Below, one piece after another: positions 8,636 through 16,015 of a stretch of DNA of 64,000 bases. The stretch is from NCBI RefSeq assembly GCF_035503745.1, contig NZ_DATJTC010000008.1:1-64000 (forward strand), read 5' to 3'. The position numbers were made by a program, and so were the translations under genes. The notes beneath the pieces were generated by a model, which made no database searches, was not told the DNA's origin, and was given only the letters and a program-made list of their open reading frames with translations. The DNA comes from Dyella_B sp035503745 (GTDB lineage: Bacteria > Pseudomonadota > Gammaproteobacteria > Xanthomonadales > Rhodanobacteraceae). Positions within the stretch are counted from its first letter, which is position 1. The number at the start of each line of letters is the position of its first letter.

Positions 8636-9150
8636 TTGCCCAGACCGTCGACCTGATACGTTCCGCGGCCGTCGCACCGGGCGCACGCGTCGTTGCGCCC
8701 TTGGCAGGCGCAGGCCACCTGGTGCCGTTCCGCCTGCAGGATCTCCCACGAGCCCGCCGCGGGCGCCGGGGGCGTGGGAAGGACATGGGTCCGCGCGCGG
8801 GGTTCGCTTGGGGCGCCCCGCCCGCTCAGGCGCCGGGCCGCATCGGCGTTGGCGGCGATGAAGGCCACCACCCAATCGAAGGTGACCGCTCGGCCTTTGA
8901 ACGCCGCGGTGAGATCGGATTCCCGATGCTTGTAAATCCGCACGACGCCCTGGTCGTCTTGCTCCAGTTCGAGGAGCGGACGGCTGGGCACCCGGGTGGG
9001 CGTCAGTTTGAGGAGACGCCCGTCGTCCCAATACGCGGACTCATCCCTGGTGGCCGGCACCCATTGCTTGTGCCCGTGCATGGTGGCCTCCATGCCGTGC
9101 TGCGCGGCGATGGCGGTGAGGTGCTGGTGGAGCATCGCGATCGCGTCCAT
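8626..9150 (-). CDS. Hypothetical protein with a half DnaJ-type zinc finger
   Basis: 174 residues. The C-terminus holds CACQGRNDACARCDGRGTY (about residues 147-165), a CxC...CxxCxGxG arrangement like one half of the DnaJ zinc-binding module. The rest is unfamiliar; an N-terminal helical part is followed by a proline-rich linker (LPTPPAPAAG). ATG at 9150 has AAGGAGCC seven bases upstream. No partner gene adjoins it. Confidence 0.55.
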   Translation of the reverse strand: MDAIAMLHQHLTAIAAQHGMEATMHGHKQWVPATRDESAYWDDGRLLKLTPTRVPSRPLLELEQDDQGVVRIYKHRESDLTAAFKGRAVTFDWVVAFIAANADAARRLSGRGAPSEPRARTHVLPTPPAPAAGSWEILQAERHQVACACQGRNDACARCDGRGTYQVDGLGNPV

Positions 9151-9325
9151 GACAGGCTCCTTTGGCGTTTCTCTGCTGGATACCACGGCTTCACATCGGC
9201 GTCACGTCCCTCCCGATGTGCTGCCACATGGCGATGGTCACGCGCCATGACACGATGGCGCGGGGCACAATGCCCGCTCCGATCGATCGGACCATCATTC
9301 AACGCAAACCCACGGGGAGTGTCTT

Positions 9326-9787
9326 ATGAAAACATCGCACGCGCTGCTGCTGGCGATTGTAGGTGCATGCGGTTTGGGGCTCGGCCAGGCGATGGCGGCG
9401 ACGCCCGCCACCGGCTTGGGCCAAGCCGTTCCGGCTACGACGGATGTCTCGGTCAGCCCGTCCTGGCATGTGTATGTGTTTTCGATCGGCGGCGTCCGAT
9501 ACATTCAGGTGAACGACCTCAGCCACAACGTCCTGGGGGCTGTCGGCACCGCATCGGGCCAATACATCACCCTGCCCGTTGGGTTGTTCTCGCAGCAGGT
9601 CGCCACGCCGCAGCAGTCGGCCTCCGCGCCGAGCACCGCCGCACCGACGGCAGCGCCGACGACCGTCTACAACGACGGGACCACGCAGGTCACGGCCACC
9701 CCGCTGGCGGACGGCACCACCGCGCTGGTCGCGGCGCAGAGCCAGCAGATGTGCGATCCGGTGGATTGCAACCTCAAAGGACCCTGA
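9326..9787 (+). CDS. Exported hypothetical protein
   Basis: 153 residues with a clear signal peptide (cleavage expected after AMA, about residue 23). The mature protein has a short beta-rich domain (WHVYVFSIGGVRYIQVND), then a Ser/Thr/Pro/Gln-rich linker, and ends with two cysteines (MCDPVDC) that could form a disulphide. Family unknown. GGGGAG lies 6 bp before the ATG. Its last 14 nt overlap the convergent MASE1 gene. The 175-bp region before it shows no island-type promoter. Confidence 0.6.
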   Translation: MKTSHALLLAIVGACGLGLGQAMAATPATGLGQAVPATTDVSVSPSWHVYVFSIGGVRYIQVNDLSHNVLGAVGTASGQYITLPVGLFSQQVATPQQSASAPSTAAPTAAPTTVYNDGTTQVTATPLADGTTALVAAQSQQMCDPVDCNLKGP

Positions 9788-11477
9788 GGCGCGGCTCCGG
9801 TTCGGCTCCGGCGGTGTCGATCGCCGCCGGGGTTGAGGGGTTGCGCACGAGGGCGATCAAGCGCACGCCCTCGGTGATGGGACGTTCGCGCACGCGGCCT
9901 TCGAAGGTGGCGGCGCGATCGGCGACCGCTTGGACGCCAAGCCCGCTGACGGCGCGGCGCAGCCGGTCGTTGAGATCGTCCCAGCGCACGTGATGGATGC
10001 GCACCGGATGGCGCGTCGCATCGATTTGCACCACCGCCCACACCCCAAAGCCCACACGCGTGTCCTCGGGATCCGGATGGAGGGCGACGACCACGCCGTG
10101 GTCCCGGCGCTTGGGACGTCCCACGCGCACGCGCACGCGGAAGTCCGAATAGCCGCGCCCGCCGCAGCGCAGGGCAATGGTCTCGAAGACGATGCGGTAG
10201 AGCGCCAGGCGCACCGGCGGCGTGAGCAGACTGGCCGGTCCGCGCACATCCACCCAGTACCGGGCGCCGGCTTCGTCGAGGAACCGCGGGAGAGGACCTT
10301 CGCGCATCGCGGCCAGGAGTCCGCGTTCGCGCAGCGCGGTGGGATAGAGGCCGTCGGAGAGGCGAAGCAGTTGGTCGCGCGCGCCCGTGGCGCGTTGGGT
10401 GTAGCCGCTGTCGTCGACCGCCGGCTGCAGATGTTTGAGGCGCCCCATCATCATCAAGAAGGCCGAGTGCACCGCCTCGCCGATGTGGTCGAGCGCCAGG
10501 GCGGTCACCCGCAGTTGGGCTTCCCCGATGACGACATTGCGCTGCGCGAGGGCCAGCGCTTGGCGCACGTCGCGGCGCTCTTGCTCGGCGCGGCCGTTGA
10601 GCGCGGCGATCTTGGCGCCGACCAGCAGCATCGTGGTGATCGCCATCGCCAGCAGCGCTTGGGCCTGCAGCGTGCCGTGGTCGACCTTATCGGGCATGAG
10701 GATGGCAATCGCCACGCTCGCGATCGTGCCGCTCACCGCCGCACCGCGCCAACCGTGTTTGAGCGCGCACCAGATGACAGGAAGGAACAGCGCCATCTGC
10801 ACGACGCCGCGGGCGTGCGGGAACTTGGAGCCCACACCCACCAAAAAGACGACCAGGGGCAGCACCAGGAGGCCGGCGTCGTAAGCCAAGCGACTTTCCG
10901 CCAAATGGTGGCGCACCCGGCCCAGATTGCCGTGGGCCGATCGGACCACCTGCGCGCCGACCAGTGCGATGGGCACCACGGTCAACGCGCCGAGGAAGTT
11001 GCCGAGCGTCAGCCGCGCGATGAGGTTGCCGTAATCCAGGACGTACCCCGGCGGCTTGGGCGTGATCAGGATCTGGCCGATCGTCACGACGACCACGATG
11101 GCGCTGGCGAGGAAGGAACAGAGGACCAGCGCCGCGACGCCGACCGTGCGCCGGTGGGGGTTCAGTCCCCAGCGCTCGCGGAACAGCCACACAAGGGGGG
11201 CGTAGTAACACATGCTCGGGATGAGGTTGATCAGCGCCCAGAGCAGACCGAACTGCTCGTAGCACGTGGCGCTGATGTAGGCCAATCGGGCCGCGTCGCC
11301 CATCATCAACGCGCCCCAGTTCCGGTAGGGAACCAGCAAGAGGACGCTGAGATTGAGTCCCGTCAGGACGAACCAGTTGGCCAGGGAGATGTGGCGGACG
11401 AGGACCAGCGCGGCGCAATAAATTGCGGCGATCACAACAAAGCGCGCCATCCGTATGGCTCGTTCCCTGCCCGGCAT
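9774..11477 (-). CDS. MASE1-type membrane sensor with degenerate histidine-kinase-like C-terminus
   Basis: 567 residues from the ATG at 11477, which has GGGGGAGG 7 bp upstream (a TTG at 11510 is the next option). Residues 1 to about 290 form an eight-helix MASE1-like sensor region. The cytoplasmic part resembles NarX-type kinases in outline (LSDGLYPTALRERGLLAAM, then LALYRIVFETIALRCGG), but the ELHD phosphoacceptor motif is missing, the N-box is not conserved, and no G-box is visible. It may therefore signal without kinase activity, or bind a partner. No response regulator is nearby. Overlaps the 3' end of 9326. Confidence 0.65.
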   Translation of the reverse strand: MPGRERAIRMARFVVIAAIYCAALVLVRHISLANWFVLTGLNLSVLLLVPYRNWGALMMGDAARLAYISATCYEQFGLLWALINLIPSMCYYAPLVWLFRERWGLNPHRRTVGVAALVLCSFLASAIVVVVTIGQILITPKPPGYVLDYGNLIARLTLGNFLGALTVVPIALVGAQVVRSAHGNLGRVRHHLAESRLAYDAGLLVLPLVVFLVGVGSKFPHARGVVQMALFLPVIWCALKHGWRGAAVSGTIASVAIAILMPDKVDHGTLQAQALLAMAITTMLLVGAKIAALNGRAEQERRDVRQALALAQRNVVIGEAQLRVTALALDHIGEAVHSAFLMMMGRLKHLQPAVDDSGYTQRATGARDQLLRLSDGLYPTALRERGLLAAMREGPLPRFLDEAGARYWVDVRGPASLLTPPVRLALYRIVFETIALRCGGRGYSDFRVRVRVGRPKRRDHGVVVALHPDPEDTRVGFGVWAVVQIDATRHPVRIHHVRWDDLNDRLRRAVSGLGVQAVADRAATFEGRVRERPITEGVRLIALVRNPSTPAAIDTAGAEPEPRLRVL

Positions 11478-11599
11478 TGGCCAACCTCCCCCAAAGAGAC
11501 GACGCAACAAGTGACGATGACACCGAGATTCACGTGAAGTCGCGGTGAAGCCCTCCCTAGGGCCACATTTCGCAGTTTACCGCAGCACCCAGCGGCCCC

Positions 11600-11760
11600 G
11601 ATTGTGGCCTCGAAAAACTGTGCGCCGGCGCGTGAAGATGCATTCACGCCCGTCGTATGCGTTACTAGACGCGCCGGGAAGTCCAGGCGCCGACGTGGGG
11701 CCCCACGTCATCACGGATGACCGACGCCCGACCGCCGCTCCGCAAGGGGCGGCGTTTTTA
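11600..11760 (+). ncRNA. Candidate structured small RNA
   Basis: In the 326-bp gap between 11477 and 11804 three hairpins follow each other on the + strand: GCGTGAA/TTCACGC (11630-11649), an 18-bp perfect palindrome GACGTGGGGCCCCACGTC (11692-11709), and a rho-independent terminator. No protein gene is transcribed into that terminator from the left, because the genes on both sides are on the - strand. The 5' end is not known and no promoter is obvious. Confidence 0.35.
11733..11760 (+). terminator. Rho-independent terminator
   Basis: CGCCGCTCC-GCAA-GGGGCGGCG followed by TTTTTA on the + strand. It ends the candidate small RNA; it cannot serve the - strand genes at its sides. Confidence 0.65.
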
Positions 11761-11803
11761 TTCGATGCGTTGCGCTGGGCCTTGGGTGTGGGGCCTTGGG
11801 CGA

Positions 11804-12106
11804 TCACATGCGGCGGCGTTGAACCAGGTCGGTGACACCTGATGCGCGCGTTGCGCGCTCCAGCCGCCGGCGATCCCAAGCCGCCTGGACGGCGCGACGG
11901 CCGTCGCGCTCCCACGTCTCCAGTTCATCGTCGTCGCGCGCACGTCCGCCATACGCTCGCGGAAAACCGGCACGCTGGGCCCGACGGGTGATCTTACGTT
12001 CCCATCGCTGATACACATCGAAGAAGGAGGGCAAGTCGGCCAAGTCAGCGGCCAGATTGCCCATGCCGTCTAACACGAAGAGGTGGTGGGTGATTTCAGT
12101 TGTCAT
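11804..12106 (-). CDS. Hypothetical protein, RRRM-tail paralogue 1
   Basis: 100 residues. Its C-terminal third (GRRAVQAAWDRRRLERAT to the final RRRM) is homologous to the gene just upstream at 12106 and to the broken copy at 12507. Here the tail codons are CGC CGC CGC ATG with no gene downstream. ATG at 12106 overlaps the upstream stop codon (TAATG), so translation is coupled. Function unknown; the C-terminal region is a strongly basic helix. Confidence 0.55.
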   Translation of the reverse strand: MTTEITHHLFVLDGMGNLAADLADLPSFFDVYQRWERKITRRAQRAGFPRAYGGRARDDDELETWERDGRRAVQAAWDRRRLERATRASGVTDLVQRRRM

Positions 12107-12504
12107 TACATCCTCCGGCGCTGGGCATCGTGTGGGGTGGCTTGGGTGCGCGTTTCGCGTTGAAGGCGACGGCGGTCCCACCGCGCCTGGACGGCGCGAC
12201 GGCCGGCTTCCATGAAGCGAACGTCTGTGGTGACCATATGGTCGATTCCCGCCCGCACGTTCACGGTGAAGCCCACGGATGCGTCGTTGGGGAGGAGCCC
12301 GTGTCGGCGCAATCGAAGGACCCATCGGTGATGCCGGTGCAGCACGGTGGCGCGCAAGTCCATCACCATCTCAGACCAGCCCCGAGCGTCCGACGTGGAG
12401 TCGGGCTGGGACGACGGCGGACACACCGAAGGGCCCAAGGGATCACCACCGTGCTTGCGGCTGCGCCGATCCCATGCGGGCACGTGAGCGTTGGGAACGG
12501 GCAT
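12106..12504 (-). CDS. Hypothetical protein, RRRM-tail paralogue 2
   Basis: 132 residues from the ATG at 12504 (GGAGG eight bases upstream; a GTG at 12510 is too close to the SD). The end, GRRAVQARWDRRRLQRET to QRRRM, matches the neighbour at 11804. In this gene the codons for RRRM (CGC CGG AGG ATG) also contain the ribosome binding site of the next gene. Unknown function. Confidence 0.55.
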   Translation of the reverse strand: MPVPNAHVPAWDRRSRKHGGDPLGPSVCPPSSQPDSTSDARGWSEMVMDLRATVLHRHHRWVLRLRRHGLLPNDASVGFTVNVRAGIDHMVTTDVRFMEAGRRAVQARWDRRRLQRETRTQATPHDAQRRRM

Positions 12505-12506
12505 CG

Positions 12507-12686
12507 TCACATCCTCCGGCGCGCGGATGCAGGAGTGTCCCGGTGCCGCGCTTCACGTTCCAACCGACGCTGGTCCCATCGCGCCTAGATGCAGCGGCGC
12601 CGTTCCTCGTTCTCGCCGGGGTAATACTCGGTCACCCGCATGAAGGCGATTGCAACTGGATTGAGAGAGGCGGCTGTGGGGTTCAC
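12507..12686 (-). pseudogene. Third RRRM-tail paralogue interrupted by an in-frame amber codon
   Basis: One reading frame runs from GTG 12686 through NEERRRCI, hits TAG at 12587-12585, and continues in the same frame with ARWDQRRLEREARH to the terminal ARRRM and stop. Aligned with the intact paralogues (GRRAVQARWD) the amber sits exactly where they have CAG (Gln), so one C-to-T change explains it. Either a pseudogene or a short protein of 33 residues plus a fossil tail. The fossil tail still supplies the ribosome binding site of 12504. The - strand promoter at 12712-12742 reads into it. Confidence 0.55.
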
Positions 12687-12711
12687 GACAATGGGCCGGG
12701 CGCGGGGTTCA

Positions 12712-12742
12712 TTCACCCTACCCGCTCCGGCTCCGTCGACAA
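12712..12742 (-). promoter_or_regulatory. Island-type promoter (TTGTCGA-N16-AGGGTGAA)
   Basis: - strand TTGTCGA (12742-12736), 16 bp, AGGGTGAA (12719-12712). It heads the three-paralogue cluster 12686-11804 and forms a divergent pair with the + element at 12815-12845. Confidence 0.6.
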
Positions 12743-12765
12743 CCTCAGAAACGCCAAACTGCGGG

Positions 12766-12810
12766 GCACCGCGCATTGCTTGCGGTGGGGGCCGGGTGTG
12801 CTGGCGTCGG
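12766..12810 (+). repeat. Dispersed element A, copy 3
   Basis: GGCACCGCGCATTGCTTGCG, then GTGGGGGCC and GTGTGCTG. It lies between two divergent island-type promoters. Confidence 0.5.
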
Positions 12811-12814
12811 GTCC

Positions 12815-12845
12815 TTGCCGATGCGACGCGCCGCCGTAGTGTGGA
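12815..12845 (+). promoter_or_regulatory. Island-type promoter (TTGCCGA-N16-AGTGTGGA)
   Basis: TTGCCGA 12815-12821, 16 bp, AGTGTGGA 12838-12845; the small membrane-protein operon starts 27 bp further on. Confidence 0.55.
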
Positions 12846-12872
12846 GGGATCCCACCCCGGTTGGAGTTCCCC

Positions 12873-13151
12873 GTGCGGTCCCTCTCTTCTTTCTACTGCA
12901 ACCTGATTACTGGCCTGGCGCTCGCCATGTTCTGCGTTGCGGGCATCGTCATGTCGGTCGATAACTTCATTTCCGACTGGAATGAACCCCATCGCAGCCT
13001 TGCCTTCCTTGTCTGGTGCGGGGGCGCCATTCTGTCGTGTGCGACGTTCGTGTCGGCGTTGGCGACGGTCGTACTGGTTTTTGGGACGGTCGCACTTGTT
13101 CTTGGCAAGACGCTGATCAAAGAGATCACCGCCGTGTGGACCGCCCCATGA
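12873..13151 (+). CDS. Small membrane protein, first of three overlapping genes
   Basis: 92 residues from a GTG start at 12873, supported by GGAG six bases upstream and by the promoter just before. Two hydrophobic segments are visible (about residues 10-30 and 45-75), separated by a short acidic loop. No known family. The stop codon overlaps the next ATG (ATGA). Confidence 0.6.
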   Translation: MRSLSSFYCNLITGLALAMFCVAGIVMSVDNFISDWNEPHRSLAFLVWCGGAILSCATFVSALATVVLVFGTVALVLGKTLIKEITAVWTAP

Positions 13152-13318
13152 ACGCCGTCCTCAACATTCTGTTCGTCGTCCTGCTCGCCTGCGTGGGCGT
13201 GATGCTCTTTTGTCTGCTTTCGCTATCCCACCCGACGTGGGGCATGCTGGCGCTCACGATCGGCGCTCTGGCCGGCGTGGTGTTTGAAGAGATCGCGCGC
13301 CCACGGGGAACGCCGTGA
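13148..13318 (+). CDS. Small membrane protein, second of three
   Basis: 56 residues with two hydrophobic stretches (NILFVVLLACVGVMLFCLL and GMLALTIGALAGVVF) and a short charged tail ending PRGTP. Starts with ATGA overlap on 12873's stop and ends with a GTGA overlap on the next gene. The size and tight coupling suggest parts of one membrane complex, as for holin/spanin-like or phage-type accessory proteins, but nothing proves this. Confidence 0.55.
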   Translation: MNAVLNILFVVLLACVGVMLFCLLSLSHPTWGMLALTIGALAGVVFEEIARPRGTP

Positions 13319-13425
13319 CGCTGCTCGTGGACTCGTGGTCGTTCGCCCTTGCGCTGGCGCTGACCACCGCCGTCGCTTCGGTCGTGCGGCGCTGGCGGGC
13401 TCAACGGAGGCGCGCGCCTCCGTGA
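13315..13425 (+). CDS. Very small membrane peptide, third of three
   Basis: 36 residues, GTG start overlapping the previous stop (GTGA). One membrane helix (SFALALALTTAVASVV), then a basic tail VRRWRAQRRRAPP. The tail is encoded by an 18-bp perfect palindrome (13405-13422). Single-helix peptides with basic C-termini are common in phages and toxin systems; no assignment is possible. Confidence 0.45.
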   Translation: MTLLVDSWSFALALALTTAVASVVRRWRAQRRRAPP

Positions 13426-13435
13426 GGTCCGAGAC

Positions 13436-13457
13436 ATCCCACGCGACCGCGTGGGAT
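13436..13457. terminator. Hairpin between convergent genes
   Basis: ATCCCACGC-GACC-GCGTGGGAT, perfect 9-bp stem. It separates the small membrane operon (+) from the gene ending at 13457 (-). There is no T-tract, so termination is only likely. Confidence 0.4.
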
Positions 13458-14317
13458 CACCAGTACGTGATCGCGCGCGTGCGGGTCGTGCACCAGTTGT
13501 GGTTGGTGCCGGTGCCACCGCTCTCGTGCCAGCATTCTTTGCGTGCCGTCCAGTTGCCCTTCGAGTCGAACGCGGTGTATGTGTAGGAGATCTCGGTGTT
13601 CGGGAGCACGCCACCGGGTTCGCCCAGATTCATCTCGGCGATCAGCAACGCTTTGTCGTTGAACGTACGGACGGACTCGACGTATTGCTTGCTGCGGTCG
13701 TCGCCCTGCGTGACGTCTTGGGTGATCCGCGTGAAATTGTTGGACGGTCCCACGCGCTCGTAGACGCAGTCGGTGCGCTGCATTGCGCCCCCAACCTTGA
13801 CGACCTCGTCGGAGAGGTAGCCGGCGCGGTACACCCGCTGGACGATCCCCTTCTCGTTCGGGCCGTAGGTGATGATCGTCACCGGCCCGGCGGTGTCGGC
13901 ATTGCCCCGCAGCGTGGGCACGGGCGGCGCGCCGTCCATGGATGAGGCCACCGGGTAGCGCCCGCCGCCCTGGTAAATGTAGGTCCAAACGCTGTGTTCC
14001 TGCCCGAACTCCATGGGCACGCCCACCTCGCGCACGAGTTGCCCGGCCTGGTTGAAGGTCCAGGAATAGTGTGACTTCGTGTCCGAGGCGTCGGTGCGGC
14101 AGAAGTCCGTGATCGGCGTGCAGGGATTGCTCTCGTCGATTTGCTTGACGTGTGATTGCCGCAGCCGATCGATGTCGCTGATCGTGGCGGCCGGGTCGCC
14201 TAAGGCGACGTTGGTGTTGGACCCGCAGACGGGTGCTTCAAGATCCTGTCCGTGGACCGCGGCCGCTCCGGCCATCAGTCCGGCGAGGGCCAAGGCCCTG
14301 GCTCCTGTGTTCCGCAT
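13457..14317 (-). CDS. Exported protein with YD/RHS-like C-terminal strands
   Basis: 286 residues, signal peptide ending VHGQ (about residue 23). Mature protein has six or more cysteines and strand pairs resembling YD repeats: YTYTAFDSKGNWTARKECW near the C-terminus and ITYGPNEKGIVQRVYRAG in the middle. Probably a secreted or outer-membrane-associated protein. ATG at 14317; the upstream frame extension lacks a signal peptide. The promoter is not of the island type. Confidence 0.6.
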   Translation of the reverse strand: MRNTGARALALAGLMAGAAAVHGQDLEAPVCGSNTNVALGDPAATISDIDRLRQSHVKQIDESNPCTPITDFCRTDASDTKSHYSWTFNQAGQLVREVGVPMEFGQEHSVWTYIYQGGGRYPVASSMDGAPPVPTLRGNADTAGPVTIITYGPNEKGIVQRVYRAGYLSDEVVKVGGAMQRTDCVYERVGPSNNFTRITQDVTQGDDRSKQYVESVRTFNDKALLIAEMNLGEPGGVLPNTEISYTYTAFDSKGNWTARKECWHESGGTGTNHNWCTTRTRAITYW

Positions 14318-14410
14318 TCCTGTTCCCCTGGGTGGTGATTCATGCGCCATCGGCCGATGCGGCCGAAATCTGTAGCGAGTGTGCCCGGGCTGAGACGGGC
14401 CGCACAACTC

Positions 14411-14455
14411 GGACCGCGCATCGCTTGCGGTTGGGGCTCTGTCTGGTTGACTGAG
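14411..14455 (+). promoter_or_regulatory. Element A copy 4 with island-type promoter
   Basis: CCGCGCATCGCTTGCGG; within it TTGCGGT (14425-14431), 16 bp, TGACTGAG (14448-14455). It stands 26 bp before the pilin-like gene at 14482. The spacer CTCTGTCTGGT is shared with the element at 29533-29563 on the other strand. Confidence 0.55.
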
Positions 14456-14481
14456 GGAACACCACCACGGATCGGTGCCCT

Positions 14482-14940
14482 ATGAATCGCTCCTTCATTG
14501 CCCTCGCCGGTGTGACCACCGCCCTGCTCTCGCCCCTGTGCGCGGCCGCAACGTCGCTGGCCACGTTCACCGTCACCGCGCAGGTGGTGGCCTCGTGTCA
14601 TGTGGATACGATCGATTCGCCCGTGCTGCCGTTGGTGGTGCCTGGCGATGGTCCGGTGTCGGCGCCGGGCACGGTGCGGCTGCGCTGCACCAAGGGCGCC
14701 GTCGCCCGTGTGGTGCCCATCCAAGGCGGCACGGTGCTCACCGGACCGGAGGGCGCGCACATGACCTACCGCCTGCAGAGCGGTGCCGGCGGCCCCTGGG
14801 ACGTGGCCCATCCTTTGGTGGGCACATCCACGTCCGCGCTGGTGCCGATGGACCTGCCCTTCCGCGCGCGCCTGGACGGCGGCCAGCAGGCGCCGCTCGG
14901 TACCTACCGCGACACCGTCACGGTGGAGATCACCCTGTAA
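14482..14940 (+). CDS. Spore-coat-U-type fimbrial subunit
   Basis: 152 residues, signal peptide ending CAAA (about residue 23). The mature protein starts with FTVTAQVVASCHVDT and ends with LGTYRDTVTVEITL, the standard beginning and end of SCPU-domain subunits used in archaic (Csu-like) pili; two conserved cysteines are present. Likely assembled by the chaperone/usher pair at 1573-4605. It is transcribed alone, 10 kb away from them. Overlaps the 3' end of 14930 by 11 bp. Confidence 0.75.
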   Translation: MNRSFIALAGVTTALLSPLCAAATSLATFTVTAQVVASCHVDTIDSPVLPLVVPGDGPVSAPGTVRLRCTKGAVARVVPIQGGTVLTGPEGAHMTYRLQSGAGGPWDVAHPLVGTSTSALVPMDLPFRARLDGGQQAPLGTYRDTVTVEITL

Positions 14941-15103
14941 CGTCGGGCGCTTGGGTCTCGGTGTGGACCGACGGTTCCGTGGGGGCGGCCGTCGGATCCA
15001 AGCGCAACAACACATCGATGATCCGCTCCAGCGCCTCGCGCCGCCGGTGGGCGCTCGCAGCGCATTGGAGGAACGAGTCGAGGACGGGCGTGGCGGTGGT
15101 CAT
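14930..15103 (-). CDS. Small hypothetical protein
   Basis: 57 residues, N-terminal helical part LDSFLQCAASAHRRREALER, then a Pro/Thr-rich tail. ATG overlaps the preceding stop (ATGA), so it is coupled to the membrane peptide at 15100. Unknown function. Part of a copy of element B overlaps its 3' end. Confidence 0.4.
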   Translation of the reverse strand: MTTATPVLDSFLQCAASAHRRREALERIIDVLLRLDPTAAPTEPSVHTETQAPDVTG

Positions 15104-15204
15104 GCACCGGCTCCAACGGGTGCGAAGGACAGCGCGGCGAAGACAATGGCGGTGACCAGACCGCCGACGCTGATGCGGATCCAGAAATCTTTGACGGGGG
15201 ACAT
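15100..15204 (-). CDS. Single-helix membrane peptide
   Basis: 34 residues: short polar start, then FWIRISVGGLVTAIVFAALS as one membrane helix. ATG at 15204 is downstream of an island-type promoter at 15242-15272; a longer frame would start inside that promoter. Two-gene unit with 14930. Confidence 0.45.
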   Translation of the reverse strand: MSPVKDFWIRISVGGLVTAIVFAALSFAPVGAGA

Positions 15205-15241
15205 AGCGGTTGGGTTCCTGATGGGTCGCTTGTTGGTCGCT

Positions 15242-15272
15242 TCCATCCAACCAAATCGCCTGCGTTTGTCCC
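15242..15272 (-). promoter_or_regulatory. Island-type promoter (GGGACAA-N16-TGGATGGA)
   Basis: - strand GGGACAA (15272-15266), 16 bp, TGGATGGA (15249-15242). The -35 half is the weakest part; spacing is exact. Confidence 0.45.
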
Positions 15273-15286
15273 GGCGCAATGCGCCC

Positions 15287-15338
15287 CAGCACGCATTGCT
15301 TACTGTGGGGGTCGCGTGTTCTGCGCTGGTGGTCACAC
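15287..15338 (+). repeat. Dispersed element A, copy 5
   Basis: AGCACGCATTGCTTACTGTGGGGG then TGTT-N13-CACA. It begins 14 bp upstream of the - strand promoter at 15242-15272. Confidence 0.5.
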
Positions 15339-15348
15339 GTCCAACGAC

Positions 15349-15373
15349 AACGGCGGCGCTTTGCGCCGCCGTT
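15349..15373. terminator. Bidirectional hairpin terminator
   Basis: AACGGCGGCGC-TTT-GCGCCGCCGTT with TTTCTC on the + side. It lies just after the stop of the - strand gene 15397. Confidence 0.5.
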
Positions 15374-15396
15374 TCTCGATTCCGTTACGGGCGGCG

Positions 15397-15876
15397 TCAG
15401 GCCGGGCGGCCGTTGCTGCATCCGCGGGGCGCGGCGTCGCGGAGGACGTCTTCAATCGCCGCGCGCTCGTCGGCGGGCACCTGCGACCAGTTGCGCGGCC
15501 GGGAGCCTTGGACCGCGCAGGCGTTGGCGCCGTCGGCCACCAAGAGTTTCACCGCGTCGACCTGATGGCTCGACGGGTTGGCGTTGGCGCTGTACGACAA
15601 ATCTCCGTTGTGGTTGCGCTGGTTCCATGTGTCGCCGATGTCACCGAGGAAATCGAAGAGGAGCGGCGCGGTGGCGCTGCGCGGGTCGGCGCCGATGTCG
15701 GCTTGCAGACGGCGGGCGTCAGAGGCCGCCGCAACGTCCACCATGTCGTTGGCGGCGGCGCGGAGGTCCTGAGCGATCGAGGGCGACGGGGCACTGGGCG
15801 CCGTGCCGGCGACGGCCAGCGTGGTGGCAAGCCCGAGGGCCAGGGCGATGGGGGTGGCAACGAGGAAACGGGGCAT
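15397..15876 (-). CDS. Exported hypothetical protein
   Basis: 159 residues with a signal peptide (cleavage after AVAG, about residue 24). The mature part is helical (IAQDLRAAANDMVDVAAA) followed by an aspartate/asparagine-rich segment and ends CSNGRPA; two cysteines. Family unknown. ATG at 15876 with GGAG upstream; own island-type promoter at 15910-15940. Confidence 0.55.
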   Translation of the reverse strand: MPRFLVATPIALALGLATTLAVAGTAPSAPSPSIAQDLRAAANDMVDVAAASDARRLQADIGADPRSATAPLLFDFLGDIGDTWNQRNHNGDLSYSANANPSSHQVDAVKLLVADGANACAVQGSRPRNWSQVPADERAAIEDVLRDAAPRGCSNGRPA

Positions 15877-15909
15877 GGGCGGAACTCCGGAAAGGAACGG
15901 GGCGACCCG

Positions 15910-15940
15910 TTCATCCAACCAGATTCCGCGCGGCTGTCTC
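15910..15940 (-). promoter_or_regulatory. Island-type promoter (GAGACAG-N16-TGGATGAA)
   Basis: - strand GAGACAG (15940-15934), 16 bp, TGGATGAA (15917-15910). The downstream box is good, the upstream one weak. Confidence 0.45.
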
Positions 15941-15956
15941 GGGGCGATGCCCGGTG

Positions 15957-16006
15957 GCGCGCATCGCTTGCGGTGGGAGGTGCGTGTGCTGCGACGGGGT
16001 TCACAC
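15957..16006 (+). repeat. Dispersed element A, copy 6
   Basis: GCGCGCATCGCTTGCGGTGGGAGG, then TGTG-N13-CACA. About 17 bp upstream of the promoter for 15876. Confidence 0.5.
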
Positions 16007-16015
16007 CGCCGGGGA

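Noticed and set aside
11545..11835. 96-codon + strand ORF across the small-RNA candidate
   Set aside because: It runs through the terminator and two hairpins, has no ribosome binding site, and shows no protein-like composition.
12585..12992. ORF of 135 codons on the - strand
   Set aside because: Only its last 33 codons fit the paralogue alignment; the part upstream of 12686 overlaps the divergent promoters, element A and the + strand gene at 12873.
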